DNA of 64,000 nucleotides from CAIVAT01 sp037137455 (GCA_037137455.1 JBAXKG010000002.1:1-64000), one strand, 5' to 3'. Shown: positions 53,913-63,831, numbered from the stretch's first letter. The notes: generated by a model from the sequence alone, not told the origin. Made by a program: numbers and translations.

Positions 53913-54860
53913 ATGGTAACTTACATAATCCGCCTGAGATTTCTGCAACTTTACCGTGAATCCGGAGATGTAGGGATTTTCAGGATTCTTCTGATAGTTG
54001 TTTTCATTTTGCCACTGATTATCCTCTTCCTGGTTCAGCGTATTGCCGTTCATCCCTGGCCCCTCGCAGTACCGGCAGCAGCACTTTATGTACTATGGCT
54101 CGTCCACACCCGACGCAAAGACTACAATTTCCTGCTTGCAATTATGCCACATCCGAAAAATGTTTTTATTGCTGAATATTTTCTTTTCACACTTCCTGTC
54201 ACTGCACTCCTCCTTGCTACAGCATTATATTTTCATGCTTTGATTTTCTGCGCCTTTATTTTCCTTATTTCCATTACAGCGCCGTTTCAGGCAAGGAAAA
54301 TCTACCGTACACTTAAACTTCGAATAATACCATCGGGGATGTTTGAATGGCAGGGCGGAATCCGGAAAAACCTTGTTGCCATAGTCATTTTTTACATCTT
54401 CGGGCTGTTCGGGTTTTACCATATCGGTTTTTCTGCCCTATCCTTGCTTTTGCTTACTATGGTTTTTGTCACTTTTTATTCGGAATATGAACCCCGAAAT
54501 ATACTGATGTCCGAAGGTTTCAGAGCAAAGAGATTCATCGCGAAAAAGTTGACAAAGCATACCACCTGTTTTGCCATTCTCATGTTGCCTTTGCTCTTTA
54601 TTGCGCTCATTCATAAAGATTTCCGCATTTTTTCGGCAGGTTATTTTCTGGCAGCTTTGAACATTCTTATCTTCTCCATTTTGCTTAAATACTATCAATA
54701 CCGCCCTTTGGCATACTCAGGCGCTCACCAGATGCTGACCACAATGGCATGTTTTATTTCGGTTATCCTTCCCGTGGCCTTGCTATTTGTATTATTCAAT
54801 GTTTTCCTTGCTGTTGGCGCCAGCAGAAATCTTAATATATATCTGGATGATCGCAATTGA
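53913..54860 (+). CDS. Polytopic membrane protein, probable ABC permease
   Basis: 315 residues with about eight membrane segments and no clear family motif. It overlaps an ABC ATPase gene by 14 bp, and so is probably the membrane component of that transporter. No third subunit is nearby. Function unknown. Confidence 0.65.
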   Translation: MVTYIIRLRFLQLYRESGDVGIFRILLIVVFILPLIILFLVQRIAVHPWPLAVPAAALYVLWLVHTRRKDYNFLLAIMPHPKNVFIAEYFLFTLPVTALLLATALYFHALIFCAFIFLISITAPFQARKIYRTLKLRIIPSGMFEWQGGIRKNLVAIVIFYIFGLFGFYHIGFSALSLLLLTMVFVTFYSEYEPRNILMSEGFRAKRFIAKKLTKHTTCFAILMLPLLFIALIHKDFRIFSAGYFLAALNILIFSILLKYYQYRPLAYSGAHQMLTTMACFISVILPVALLFVLFNVFLAVGASRNLNIYLDDRN

Positions 54861-55533
54861 AAGTCTTAATGTTTCCTACGGCGATAACATTGTTCTTGAT
54901 GGCCTATCGGTGTTGCTGCCGTTACATTCTATTCACGGACTGGTGGGCATGAACGGGGCTGGAAAAACCACACTGCTTAATACTATGGCTGGGTTCATAA
55001 AGCCTGAGGCAGGCGCCATTTATATACAGGGCCTTCCTCTCAAAAGGGCCGATCTTGCCTTCCTGGAGACTGAGAATTTCTTTTACAGCCATATTACCGG
55101 CCGCGAATATCTCGGATTGTTCAGTACACCGACTAGGGCAACTGATCCCGATGAGTGGAACCGGATATTCAATCTTCCTCTTGATCATCTGATCGAAGGC
55201 TATTCAAGTGGAATGAAGCGTAAGCTTGCCCTGGCAGCGGTATTGCGGCAGGATAAACAAGTTATCATTCTTGATGAACCGTTTAACGGACTTGATCTTG
55301 AATCATCCCGTTTACTCAGCATGATAATAGCCAGGCTAAAGGAAAATGGAAGGACGGTACTAATCACTTCGCATATCCTGGGATCGCTTACTGGAATCTG
55401 TGATCAGATTCATCTGCTCCGGAACGGAAAGATCCTGTTTTCGAGAGATAAGGAGAACTTCACAAATCTTGAACAGGATATTTTCAAAGAGGTAGATCCT
55501 GGTTTTTTAGACCTGGTTAACAGCATCGTGTGA
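54847..55533 (+). CDS. ABC transporter ATP-binding protein
   Basis: 228 residues from the ATG at 54847 (an upstream frame start at 54787 lies within the permease gene). Walker A GMNGAGKTT (near residue 37), signature YSSGMKRKLALAA, Walker B VIILDEPFNGLD and the switch His ITSHILGSL. It resembles ATPases of ABC-2 type exporters. It is coupled to the membrane protein at 53913. Confidence 0.92.
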   Translation: MIAIESLNVSYGDNIVLDGLSVLLPLHSIHGLVGMNGAGKTTLLNTMAGFIKPEAGAIYIQGLPLKRADLAFLETENFFYSHITGREYLGLFSTPTRATDPDEWNRIFNLPLDHLIEGYSSGMKRKLALAAVLRQDKQVIILDEPFNGLDLESSRLLSMIIARLKENGRTVLITSHILGSLTGICDQIHLLRNGKILFSRDKENFTNLEQDIFKEVDPGFLDLVNSIV

Positions 55534-55554
55534 ATTTTTACCACCTAATATTCC

Positions 55555-56508
55555 TTATCTTGCCAGCTTTCTACCCACCTCAGTCAGCATCACCTCAGTC
55601 ATCCTTGCTAAATCGTACTCGTAATGCAGACCCCAATCTTTCTTTGCTACAGAGTCATCGATTGAGGACGGCCATGAATCGGCAATGGCCTGACGAAAGT
55701 CGGGTTTGTAGGTAATCTCGAATCCGGGGATGTGTTTCCTGATCTCATCAGCCAGGATTTGCGGCGTAAAGCAGATCCCGGCCACATTGTAACCCGAACG
55801 TAACGAAAGGTTTGATGAATCGGATTCCATAAGGGCGATGGTGGCCTTGATGGCATCGGGCATAAACATCATAGGAAGTGCTGATTCAGCCCCCAGAAAG
55901 CACTCGTATTTTTTATATTTAATCGCTTCGTAGAAGATTTCCACCGCATAATCAGTGGTGCCTCCGCCAGCTTCAGTTTTGTAACTTATCAGTCCGGGAT
56001 ATCTCAGGCTCCTGGTATCCAGTCCATATTTGTTAAAGTAATATTCAATCCATCGTTCTCCGGCCAATTTGCTAATTCCGTATACCGTATTAGGCTCCAT
56101 GATAGTGTATTGCGGGGTATTCAGGCGGGGAGTGGATGGGCCAAATACCGCAATGGAAGAGGGCCAGAAAATTTTTGGAATTTTTAGTTCGCGAGCCAGC
56201 TCCAGGACATTCATTAAACTGCGCATATTGATGTCCCAGGAAGCCAGCGGCCTCTTTTCGGCATTGCCTGAAAGGATGGCTGCCAGGTGATAAATTTGGG
56301 TAATTTTTTCATGTTCCAGGATCAGCTGAAGTTTTGGAGCATCAAGTACATCGAGGATTTCAAACGGGCCGGTACCGAAAATCTCAGGCGGGGCAGGTCG
56401 GATATCGGTAGCAATTACATTGGATTCGCCATAAATTTTTCGTAGTTCGAGTGTGAGCTCCGAGCCAATCTGCCCGGAACATCCGATTACCAATATCTTT
56501 TCCTTCAT
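55555..56508 (-). CDS. tdh: L-threonine 3-dehydrogenase, short-chain (epimerase-like) type
   Basis: 317 residues from the ATG at 56508. An extended-SDR enzyme with the NAD loop GCSGQIGSEL, ATDIRPAPP, the WPSSIAVFGPSTPR and YGISKLAGERW motifs, and the C-terminal KPDFRQAIADSWPSSIDDS, all as in short-chain threonine dehydrogenases of Flavobacterium and Cupriavidus type. It oxidises L-threonine to 2-amino-3-oxobutyrate, which Kbl cleaves. No kbl is adjacent; the window's two Kbl-type genes are about 17-22 kb away. Confidence 0.93.
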   Translation of the reverse strand: MKEKILVIGCSGQIGSELTLELRKIYGESNVIATDIRPAPPEIFGTGPFEILDVLDAPKLQLILEHEKITQIYHLAAILSGNAEKRPLASWDINMRSLMNVLELARELKIPKIFWPSSIAVFGPSTPRLNTPQYTIMEPNTVYGISKLAGERWIEYYFNKYGLDTRSLRYPGLISYKTEAGGGTTDYAVEIFYEAIKYKKYECFLGAESALPMMFMPDAIKATIALMESDSSNLSLRSGYNVAGICFTPQILADEIRKHIPGFEITYKPDFRQAIADSWPSSIDDSVAKKDWGLHYEYDLARMTEVMLTEVGRKLAR

Positions 56509-56625
56509 AGAAGCTTTTTTATGGAATTTCCGCAAAAATAGAAAGATTTGTTGTGAAAAAAATATCAGATCGAAATTTTAGCTAATTGCCATTTCTCATT
56601 TACTTTTTTTCAGGCTTAAAATTCC

Positions 56626-56633
56626 TACATTTG
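56626..56633 (+). promoter_or_regulatory. -7 box (TACATTTG) of cysS
   Basis: A perfect TAnnTTTG box 20 bp before the cysS start. Confidence 0.6.
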
Positions 56634-56652
56634 CAAGAGAATTTCCTATTCA

Positions 56653-58155
56653 ATGGAAAACCAGCTTCTTATTCACAATACCATTACGCGTCGGAAAGAA
56701 CGGTTTGAGCCGATCAACCCCCCATTTGCCGGCATGTATGTTTGCGGCCCTACCGTTTATGGCGATCCACACCTTGGCCATGCACGACCAGCCATCACCT
56801 TCGACATGATTTTTCGCTACCTGCAACATCTTGGCTACAAAGTCAGATATGTCAGAAATATTACCGATGTCGGGCATCTCGTTGCCGACCTTGATGACGG
56901 GGATGATAAAATTGCCAAAAAAGCCCGGGTCGAGCAACTTGAACCCATGGAGATCGCACAGTATTATGCCGACCGGTATTTTGTTTACATGGACGCATTG
57001 AATGTAAAGCGGCCATCGATCGAACCACGCGCTTCGGGGCACATTATAGAACAGATCCTGATGGTGCAGCAGATCCTCGATGCCGGGTTTGGCTATGAAG
57101 TGAATGGATCGGTGTACTTCGATGTGGAAAAATACAGCACTAAATACGAATATGGTAAGCTGTCGGGACGTGTACTTGATGACCTGATATCAAACACTCG
57201 TGCACTGGAGGGAACTGAAGAAAAACGCCACTCCTCCGACTTTGCCCTCTGGAAAAAGGCACAGCCAGAACACATTATGCGTTGGCCTTCGCCCTGGAGC
57301 GATGGCTTCCCTGGCTGGCACATCGAATGCTCGGCCATGAGCACCAAGTATCTGGGCAAATATTTTGACATACACGGAGGAGGCATGGATCTCCTTTTCC
57401 CTCACCACGAATCGGAAATTGCACAGTGCCAGGCCGCCATTGGCCACGAATCGGTAAAATACTGGCTACACAACAATATGATCACCATAAATGGTCAGAA
57501 GATGGGAAAATCGCTCGGGAATTTCATCACCCTCGATGAGTTTTTCACCGGAACCCATCCATCCTTACAACAGGCCTATGGTCCAATGACCATCAGATTT
57601 TTCATACTTCAGGCCCATTATCGTAGTACCCTTGATTTCTCGAATGAAGCCCTGCAGGCCGCAGACAAAGGGTTGAAAAAACTGATGGCTGCCTCAGAAA
57701 CATTGAATAAGCTTATCCAAAATGAAGTTCAGTCACCAGTAAGCGAAACCGGACAAGAAGCCCTGACCGGTTCTCCAATCTTTGATCTCTCAAACAGCAT
57801 TTATGCCGCTATGAACGATGACTTTAATAGTCCGATGGTTATTGCCAATCTGTTTGAAGGCGTGCGTATTATCAATTCAGTGGCGGATAAAAAAGAGACG
57901 ATTTCCGTCAATGACCTGAAGCTCTTGAAAAATATTTTCAACACTTTTTTGTTCGACATCCTTGGATTGAGGTATGAAAAATCAAACGACCAGCGTGAAT
58001 TGCTCGATGGTTTGATGCATCTTGTGATCGCCATCAGACAGAATTCGCGTGAAACTAAGGATTGGGGAACATCTGATCAGATAAGAGATGCCCTGCAGAA
58101 GCTAAATATCATTGTGAAAGATGAGAAAGAAGGATCTACGTGGAACATTGAATAG
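56653..58155 (+). CDS. cysS: Cysteinyl-tRNA synthetase
   Basis: 500 residues, class I. It has the HIGH-type motif DPHLGHARP (about 37-45), the zinc-binding Cys/His set with GWHIECSAMS, and the KMSKS-type motif KMGKSLGN (near 278). Length fits the family. Charges tRNA-Cys. Confidence 0.96.
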   Translation: MENQLLIHNTITRRKERFEPINPPFAGMYVCGPTVYGDPHLGHARPAITFDMIFRYLQHLGYKVRYVRNITDVGHLVADLDDGDDKIAKKARVEQLEPMEIAQYYADRYFVYMDALNVKRPSIEPRASGHIIEQILMVQQILDAGFGYEVNGSVYFDVEKYSTKYEYGKLSGRVLDDLISNTRALEGTEEKRHSSDFALWKKAQPEHIMRWPSPWSDGFPGWHIECSAMSTKYLGKYFDIHGGGMDLLFPHHESEIAQCQAAIGHESVKYWLHNNMITINGQKMGKSLGNFITLDEFFTGTHPSLQQAYGPMTIRFFILQAHYRSTLDFSNEALQAADKGLKKLMAASETLNKLIQNEVQSPVSETGQEALTGSPIFDLSNSIYAAMNDDFNSPMVIANLFEGVRIINSVADKKETISVNDLKLLKNIFNTFLFDILGLRYEKSNDQRELLDGLMHLVIAIRQNSRETKDWGTSDQIRDALQKLNIIVKDEKEGSTWNIE

Positions 58156-58159
58156 GCGC

Positions 58160-58180
58160 AATTTTGAATTTTGAATTTGT
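58160..58180 (+). repeat. Intergenic 7-bp tandem repeat after cysS
   Basis: Two units of AATTTTG and one AATTTGT follow the stop codon of cysS at once. Confidence 0.45.
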
Positions 58181-58198
58181 CTCAATAAAACCAAAAAC

Positions 58199-59878
58199 AT
58201 GAAACCTTTTTATGCAGTTGCATTGTCCCTGCTTTTGCTGGCAGGCTGTACCTCCAAACAGGAAAAAATGAAGAAAGACTTAACCGATTTTATCCGTAAA
58301 CACGATTCCGTCCTGATTCCTCTTTACAAACAAACAACAATTGCCTCCTGGGAGGCTGCTGTTTCAGGTAAGCCGGAAGATTTCAAAAAAGCAGAGGAGC
58401 TAAACCTGAAAATGATGGCGCTTTATTCGGATAAGGAAAAATTGAAAAAACTCGAAGAAATCAAAGTCTCGGGAATGATCACCGACAGCTTGCTGAACCG
58501 CCAACTTGATGTGTTGTACCGCTCATTTCTAATGGCCAAAGCCGATACCGGCAAGCTGAATGCTATGGTGCGAATGGGAACTGTGATTGAGCAGAAATAT
58601 GGCAATTTCCGTACGGAGGTGAGGGGTAAAAAAATGTCAGATAATGATGTGGAAGAGGTTTTGAGCAGTTCAAAGGATGTGAAATTCCAGAAAGAGGTTT
58701 GGGAAGCACAGAAGAAAATAGGGACTATTGTTTCCGATGATTTAAAGAAGCTGGTAAAAATTCGAAATGAGGTGGCCAAGGGACTTGGATTCAAAAACTA
58801 CCACGATATGAGCCTTACTCTCAGCGACCAGGATCCACGTGAGGTAAGCGAACTTTTTGATGAACTCGATAGCCTCACTCAGAAGGCTTTCGCGAAGTTA
58901 AAAGGTGATATTGATACCTATTTCGTAAAATATTACAACCTGAAAAGCAAGGATGAACTTATGCCCTGGAATTACCAAAACCGTTTTTTTCAGGAGGCCC
59001 CGAAAATTTATGATGTGGATCTGGATAAATATTACAAGGACAAGAGCCTTGAAACCCTTACATCTGAATTTTATGCAGGCCTTGGTCTTCCCATCGATGA
59101 TATCCTTAAAAACAGCGACCTGTACGAAAAACCCGGAAAGAATCAGCATGCTTTTTGCACGGATATTGATAACGCAGGCGATGTGCGGGTGCTTTGCAAT
59201 GTTAAGCCGAATCAATACTGGATGAATACCATGCTTCATGAATACGGACATGCTGTTTATGATAAAAATATCGACAGAACTCTGCCATTTATTCTTCGTG
59301 ATCCCTCACATACCTTCACTACTGAGGCCATTGCGATGATCTTTGGTCGTTTTTCCTCAAATCCACAATGGCTGAAAGATATGGCTGGAATAAGTGAAGA
59401 AGAAAAAATGAAGATCGCCGAAATCTGTTTCAAGACCCTACGTCTCGAACAGCTGGTATTCAGCCGCTGGGCCCAGGTCATGTACCGGTTTGAAAAGGAG
59501 ATGTACAAGAATCCTGATCAAGATTTAAACAATCTATGGTGGGACCTTGTCGAAAAGTACCAGATGATGAAACGCCCCAAAGGACGTAATGAACCCGACT
59601 GGGCTACTAAAATCCATATTGCCACCTATCCTTGTTACTATCACAATTATCTCCTCGGAGAGCTTCTTGCTTCGCAACTTTACTATTACATTGTTGAAAA
59701 TGTAATCAAATCAGAGGATTACAAATTCCAGAGTTTTGTGGGTAACCCAGAAATTGGAGCCTATCTGAAAGAAAAGGTATTTATGCCTGGCAGCCGCTGG
59801 TATTGGAACGAAATGATCGAAAAGGCCACAGGCGAAAAGCTTACTGCGAAATACTATGCAAAGCAGTTTGTTAATTAG
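58199..59878 (+). CDS. Zinc metallopeptidase lipoprotein (M3/M2-like, dipeptidase or oligopeptidase)
   Basis: 559 residues: a lipoprotein signal (LLLLAGCTSK), an all-helical body, and the zincin motif HEYGHAVYD with the third ligand Glu in FTTEAIAMI 20 residues beyond. The pattern fits a peptidyl-dipeptidase or oligoendopeptidase fold of the MA clan, as in M2 and M3 families. It would cut small peptides in the envelope, fitting with the DPP7 gene. It converges with the flavodoxin-like gene and overlaps it by 8 bp. Confidence 0.85.
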   Translation: MKPFYAVALSLLLLAGCTSKQEKMKKDLTDFIRKHDSVLIPLYKQTTIASWEAAVSGKPEDFKKAEELNLKMMALYSDKEKLKKLEEIKVSGMITDSLLNRQLDVLYRSFLMAKADTGKLNAMVRMGTVIEQKYGNFRTEVRGKKMSDNDVEEVLSSSKDVKFQKEVWEAQKKIGTIVSDDLKKLVKIRNEVAKGLGFKNYHDMSLTLSDQDPREVSELFDELDSLTQKAFAKLKGDIDTYFVKYYNLKSKDELMPWNYQNRFFQEAPKIYDVDLDKYYKDKSLETLTSEFYAGLGLPIDDILKNSDLYEKPGKNQHAFCTDIDNAGDVRVLCNVKPNQYWMNTMLHEYGHAVYDKNIDRTLPFILRDPSHTFTTEAIAMIFGRFSSNPQWLKDMAGISEEEKMKIAEICFKTLRLEQLVFSRWAQVMYRFEKEMYKNPDQDLNNLWWDLVEKYQMMKRPKGRNEPDWATKIHIATYPCYYHNYLLGELLASQLYYYIVENVIKSEDYKFQSFVGNPEIGAYLKEKVFMPGSRWYWNEMIEKATGEKLTAKYYAKQFVN

Positions 59879-60401
59879 GGCTGTTGACCCCGTCGGCAGT
59901 TATTAATCGCACGGCAAATTTTCGTGCTTGTTCCAATTCGTCACTATTGGGATGCCCGATTGTTAACCGGCGCATTTCTGCAAATTTCATGAGCATCGGT
60001 ATCCCGCTTGCCAGTAGTTCATTCGCGATTTTTTGCGAGAGTTCTCCCATACAGTGATAAATATCCATGAGATTCGTATCTGAACAAACGGACCTGCAAT
60101 TGTCGAGCTCTTTTATCAACAACTCCTGTTGGGCTTGGTCATCGCTATTAGAAGGCGTGGCATGTGTTAAAAACAAAGCAATCGTTTTTCCCGGGGCATG
60201 AGCGGCAATGAATTTTTTTGCAGCATAAGGGGGGCCAAACTGCATAACAGGGAAGCCAATAAAGGTTAAATCAAAACCATCAAGAGTGTCGACTTCATCA
60301 AATGCTTTTATCTCTTTTTTACATAAAAGGCTGTCGAAAATGGCCTCAGCTATCTTACGCGTATTACCGGTTTGAGTCCAAAAAGTCACCAGTACCTTCA
60401 T
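59871..60401 (-). CDS. Flavodoxin-family protein
   Basis: 176 residues. The N-terminal phosphate loop TFWTQTGNTRKIA binds FMN, and GFPVMQFGPP and LFLTHATPS are the other flavin-loop positions. Electron carrier or NAD(P)H-dependent flavin reductase; partner unknown. The frame is intact and monocistronic. Confidence 0.88.
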   Translation of the reverse strand: MKVLVTFWTQTGNTRKIAEAIFDSLLCKKEIKAFDEVDTLDGFDLTFIGFPVMQFGPPYAAKKFIAAHAPGKTIALFLTHATPSNSDDQAQQELLIKELDNCRSVCSDTNLMDIYHCMGELSQKIANELLASGIPMLMKFAEMRRLTIGHPNSDELEQARKFAVRLITADGVNSPN

Positions 60402-60556
60402 TGTATGACAAACTTGGTGGTTTCCGTTATGTCTTGTTTTAGCATTTATAATTTTGCCGTATAACTATACCTAAGACCTGGTATTTTTACCATTTAAACA
60501 TTTAGCCACAGCTCCAAAAAATATCTGCCCCAGGATCTGATTTCGAAACGGAAACG

Positions 60557-61837
60557 CTAAACAACCTTAACCAGGAAATAGTTTTTCCTTCCCTTCTGGA
60601 CCAGGATGTATGTGCCATTTATCAATATTTCCAAACTCACCGCGAAGGATTCGTCTACCTTTGTCTTATTAACCTGCACCCCTCCCTCCTTAAGCATCCT
60701 GCGTGCCTCACCCTTGGAAGGAAAAATATTAGTTTTTTCAGTCAGGAAATCAACAATATTCACTGATTTTGCCAGATCGTCTTTTGCTAATTCACTTTGT
60801 GGAACTCCTTCGAATACCGATAACAGTGTATCTTCGGATAGTCTCATAAGGGTTTCCGTGGTTCCTTTGCCAAAAAGGATCTCTGATGCTTCCATGGCGG
60901 CTTGTAAATCTTCCCTGGAGTGAACACGAATCGTGATATCTTCAGCAAGGGTCTTCTGCAACAACCTTAGGTGGGGTGCTTCATCATGTTGCTTTTGAAG
61001 GATGTCGATCTCATCTTTTGAAAGAAGGGTGAATTTTCTGATGTATTCCGAAGCATCTGAATCACTGGAATTAAGCCAAAACTGGTAAAATTTATAAGGA
61101 GATGTTTTTTTCGGGTCGAGCCATACATTGCCTGATTCGGTTTTTCCGAATTTTCCGCCATCAGCCTTGGTAATGAGCGGACAGGTGAGTGCAAATGCTT
61201 CGCCTCCGAGTTTCCGACGGATCAGCTCAGTGCCTGTCACTATGTTTCCCCATTGATCGGAACCGCCCATTTGGAGCCTGACATTTTTGTGCTCGAACAG
61301 CCAGCAATAATCAAAACCCTGGACAAGTTGGTAAGTGAACTCGGTAAATGAAATTCCAACGCCCGACTCCATTCGTTTTTTTACCGAATCTTTTGCAACC
61401 ATATAATTTACCGTGATGTGCTTTCCAACTTCACGAAGGAAGTTAAGAAACGAAAACTCCTTCATCCAGTCATAGTTATTCACCATTTCGGCAGAATTCG
61501 CCCCACAATTGAAATTCAGGAATTTTTCGAGCTGTTTTTGAATGCAGTCTTGATTGTATCGCAGCGCTGTTTCGTCAAGAAGATTGCGTTCCTCTGATTT
61601 TCCTGAAGGATCTCCGATCATTCCGGTAGCGCCTCCAACAAGTGCAAAAGGCTTATGGCCTGCACGTTGCAGGTGTAACAACAACATGATCGAAGCCAGG
61701 TTCCCGATATGTAATGAATCGCTTGTGGGATCGTATCCAATGTAGGCCGATGTCACCTCTTTCAGTAATTGTTCCTTTGTTCCCGGCGACATATCGTGGA
61801 TCATCCCACGCCAGCGAAGTTCTTCTATAAAATTCAT
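60557..61837 (-). CDS. tyrS: Tyrosyl-tRNA synthetase
   Basis: 426 residues, class I. Motifs: YIGYDPTSDSLHIGN (HIGH type), GGSDQWGN, and KFGKTESG in place of KFGKSEG, a known variant. A C-terminal S4-like domain (about 350-426) recognises tRNA-Tyr. Charges tRNA with tyrosine. Single gene; the flanking spacers show no other gene. Confidence 0.96.
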   Translation of the reverse strand: MNFIEELRWRGMIHDMSPGTKEQLLKEVTSAYIGYDPTSDSLHIGNLASIMLLLHLQRAGHKPFALVGGATGMIGDPSGKSEERNLLDETALRYNQDCIQKQLEKFLNFNCGANSAEMVNNYDWMKEFSFLNFLREVGKHITVNYMVAKDSVKKRMESGVGISFTEFTYQLVQGFDYCWLFEHKNVRLQMGGSDQWGNIVTGTELIRRKLGGEAFALTCPLITKADGGKFGKTESGNVWLDPKKTSPYKFYQFWLNSSDSDASEYIRKFTLLSKDEIDILQKQHDEAPHLRLLQKTLAEDITIRVHSREDLQAAMEASEILFGKGTTETLMRLSEDTLLSVFEGVPQSELAKDDLAKSVNIVDFLTEKTNIFPSKGEARRMLKEGGVQVNKTKVDESFAVSLEILINGTYILVQKGRKNYFLVKVV

Positions 61838-62029
61838 TTGTTATTATGTTTTACAACCTATTGGCCAAATTAAATCTCTATTCATAATTACGGGTTTGCA
61901 CAAACCAGTCAATATGAAGATCAAAAATAGCAGCAATTTTTTACAAAAGTATTAAAATCCAAATTATGAGTAAGACCGGAAGCGTTTTCACTGCCATAAC
62001 ACCAGGGCAGTCTGGTTCGGCAATCAAAA

Positions 62030-62557
62030 TTATCGGTTTCTGAAGGACAAAATAAAATAAATAATCACGGGCAAGAAAATTCCGGCAAGTACCATCGGTA
62101 AAAACCATATGGTAAGCCCCTGCCCGTTGTATAGTGCGACCCGAACAGTTGCCATTGAAATATAAAAAAACAACCAGATGATGGCTGCTTTCAGATAGCG
62201 GATCAGTCTGATTGCCAGGGTGTACTGCTTCATGGCATTAGCAGGGGTTATCTTAACTGCGTAATTGAACCGATTCGGGATCAGCGAGATAAACGTGAGC
62301 AGAAAATAGATAAAAAAAGCAATCACCGGAAGAGCCCAAAAGGTAGATTTATCATCCCAACCGTCAGGTTTTCCGGATCCATCAAAATGGGAAGGAATGG
62401 TTTCGGGGAGCCTTTGAAAATGATAAATCACAAATCCAAGGAAGATCATCAGTCCCAGTATTGCCGAAGCTTCGATCAGCCAGTCGATGGGTTCCATTTC
62501 GGGCCTGACCATTGGCCTGTCGGGTTCCGGTTTTCTTCTGCTTCCCAGCAATATCAT
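62030..62557 (-). CDS. DUF1648-domain membrane protein
   Basis: 175 residues with four membrane segments and the DUF1648 motif IPSHFDGSGKPDGWDDKS. The role is unknown. It is the last gene of a run with an Arc-like protein and a SPFH protein on the minus strand. Confidence 0.8.
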   Translation of the reverse strand: MILLGSRRKPEPDRPMVRPEMEPIDWLIEASAILGLMIFLGFVIYHFQRLPETIPSHFDGSGKPDGWDDKSTFWALPVIAFFIYFLLTFISLIPNRFNYAVKITPANAMKQYTLAIRLIRYLKAAIIWLFFYISMATVRVALYNGQGLTIWFLPMVLAGIFLPVIIYFILSFRNR

Positions 62558-62603
62558 TTGTTTTGAAAAATTAATTTATCTGAATTCTTTTTTAAAAGGA
62601 ATT

Positions 62604-62777
62604 TCATTCTTCCTGTACTTTATGTTTCTTTGGCGTCCGGTGATGTTCTTTGAGCTTTGAATCAATGATCCACTCAATCTGTCCATTCACAGAACGGAAC
62701 TCATCAGCCGCCCATTTCTCAAGCGCTTCATAAATTTCCGGATTTACCCGGAGCATAAATACCTTCTTATTAGCCAT
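62604..62777 (-). CDS. Small Arc/ribbon-helix-helix-like protein
   Basis: A 57-residue gene read directly from the minus strand: start ATG at 62777, stop at 62604. The sequence begins MANKKVFMLRVNPEIYEAL and continues with a short helix-rich segment and a basic tail (HHRTPKKHKVQEE). It resembles the Arc/MetJ-like DNA-binding proteins that are often found next to SPFH proteins. It starts 7 bp after the SPFH stop codon, so it is in the same operon. It was too short for a standard ORF search. Confidence 0.8.
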   Translation of the reverse strand: MANKKVFMLRVNPEIYEALEKWAADEFRSVNGQIEWIIDSKLKEHHRTPKKHKVQEE

Positions 62778-62784
62778 ACATCGT

Positions 62785-63654
62785 TTACTGGTGTAAAGTT
62801 CCAGTATTCACCACAGGGGTTGTATCCTTATCGGAACAAAGTACTACCATCAGGTTACTGATCATAGTGGCCTTCTTGTCATCATCCAGATCGATGATGT
62901 GTTTTTTGCTTAACTGGTCAAGCGCCAGTTCAACCATGCTCACCGCACCTTCCACGATCTTTGTGCGAGCAGCCACTACAGCAGTAGCCTGCTGACGGCG
63001 CAACATGGCACCTGCAATCTCCGAGGCATAGGCAAGGTAACTGATCCTTGCTTCCTGTACTTCGATTCCGGCCATGGCAAGCCGCTCCGAAAGTTCCCGT
63101 TCAAGGGCAAGATGAACCTCTTCACCGCCGGCGCGCAGAGTGACCTCCTTTTGTTCATCGTCGAAATTATCGTAGGCATAATGTCCAGCCAGTTTTCGGG
63201 TCGCCGACTCACTCTGAATATCAACGAAATGGGCAAAATCATCCACATCAAATGCGGCCTTGAAAGTATCACGAACTCGCCAAACCAGCACACACCCTAT
63301 CATGATGGGGTTTCCGAGTTTATCGTTGACCTTGATCGGCTCGCGGTTCAGGTTGCGTGCGCGCAGCGATATTTTCTTTTTTACATAAAAGGGGTTGACC
63401 CAGAAGAAACCATTATTTTTAATGGTTCCCTTGTACTCCCCGAACAGGACCAGAACCGCTGATTCATTTGGATTCACTACCATCAACCCGATCAGGGTGA
63501 AAATGGCCAATACAAAAAACAGCAAGGAGATAACGATTCCCGGAACAGATTGATTGAAGAACAGAAGTCCGCAGACCCCCAGGCCTGTAAACAGAAGAAA
63601 AACCAGGATACAGAAGTATCCCGATGAGGTTGAAGTGACTTTTTCCTTTTCCAT
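62785..63654 (-). CDS. SPFH/Band 7-domain membrane protein
   Basis: 289 residues: two N-terminal hydrophobic segments (about 12-60), the Band 7/SPFH domain (about 60-235, with NPNESAVLVLFGEYKGT and RQQATAVVAARTKIVEGA) and a short C-terminal part. SPFH proteins form large membrane-bound rings that organise membrane regions and proteases. It leads the operon SPFH, Arc-like, DUF1648. Confidence 0.9.
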   Translation of the reverse strand: MEKEKVTSTSSGYFCILVFLLFTGLGVCGLLFFNQSVPGIVISLLFFVLAIFTLIGLMVVNPNESAVLVLFGEYKGTIKNNGFFWVNPFYVKKKISLRARNLNREPIKVNDKLGNPIMIGCVLVWRVRDTFKAAFDVDDFAHFVDIQSESATRKLAGHYAYDNFDDEQKEVTLRAGGEEVHLALERELSERLAMAGIEVQEARISYLAYASEIAGAMLRRQQATAVVAARTKIVEGAVSMVELALDQLSKKHIIDLDDDKKATMISNLMVVLCSDKDTTPVVNTGTLHQ

Positions 63655-63831
63655 TGCTAATTAAATTAGTAATATCAATATGATATTAAAATGATTTTGC
63701 AATAATACTACATTTTTAATCTGATGTCAAGTTTTTTCGAAAATATATTTTATTCCAAAATATATTTTCCCGTTTTGTCGTCTTTTGTTTTTACTAAACT
63801 TAAATCAAAAAGACTGAGGTGCAAAAATTGC

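Noticed and set aside
61966..62043. 25-residue frame (MSKTGSVFTAITPGQSGSAI...) in the spacer after TyrRS
   Set aside because: Very short, overlaps the end of the DUF1648 gene, and I see no ribosome-binding site or family.
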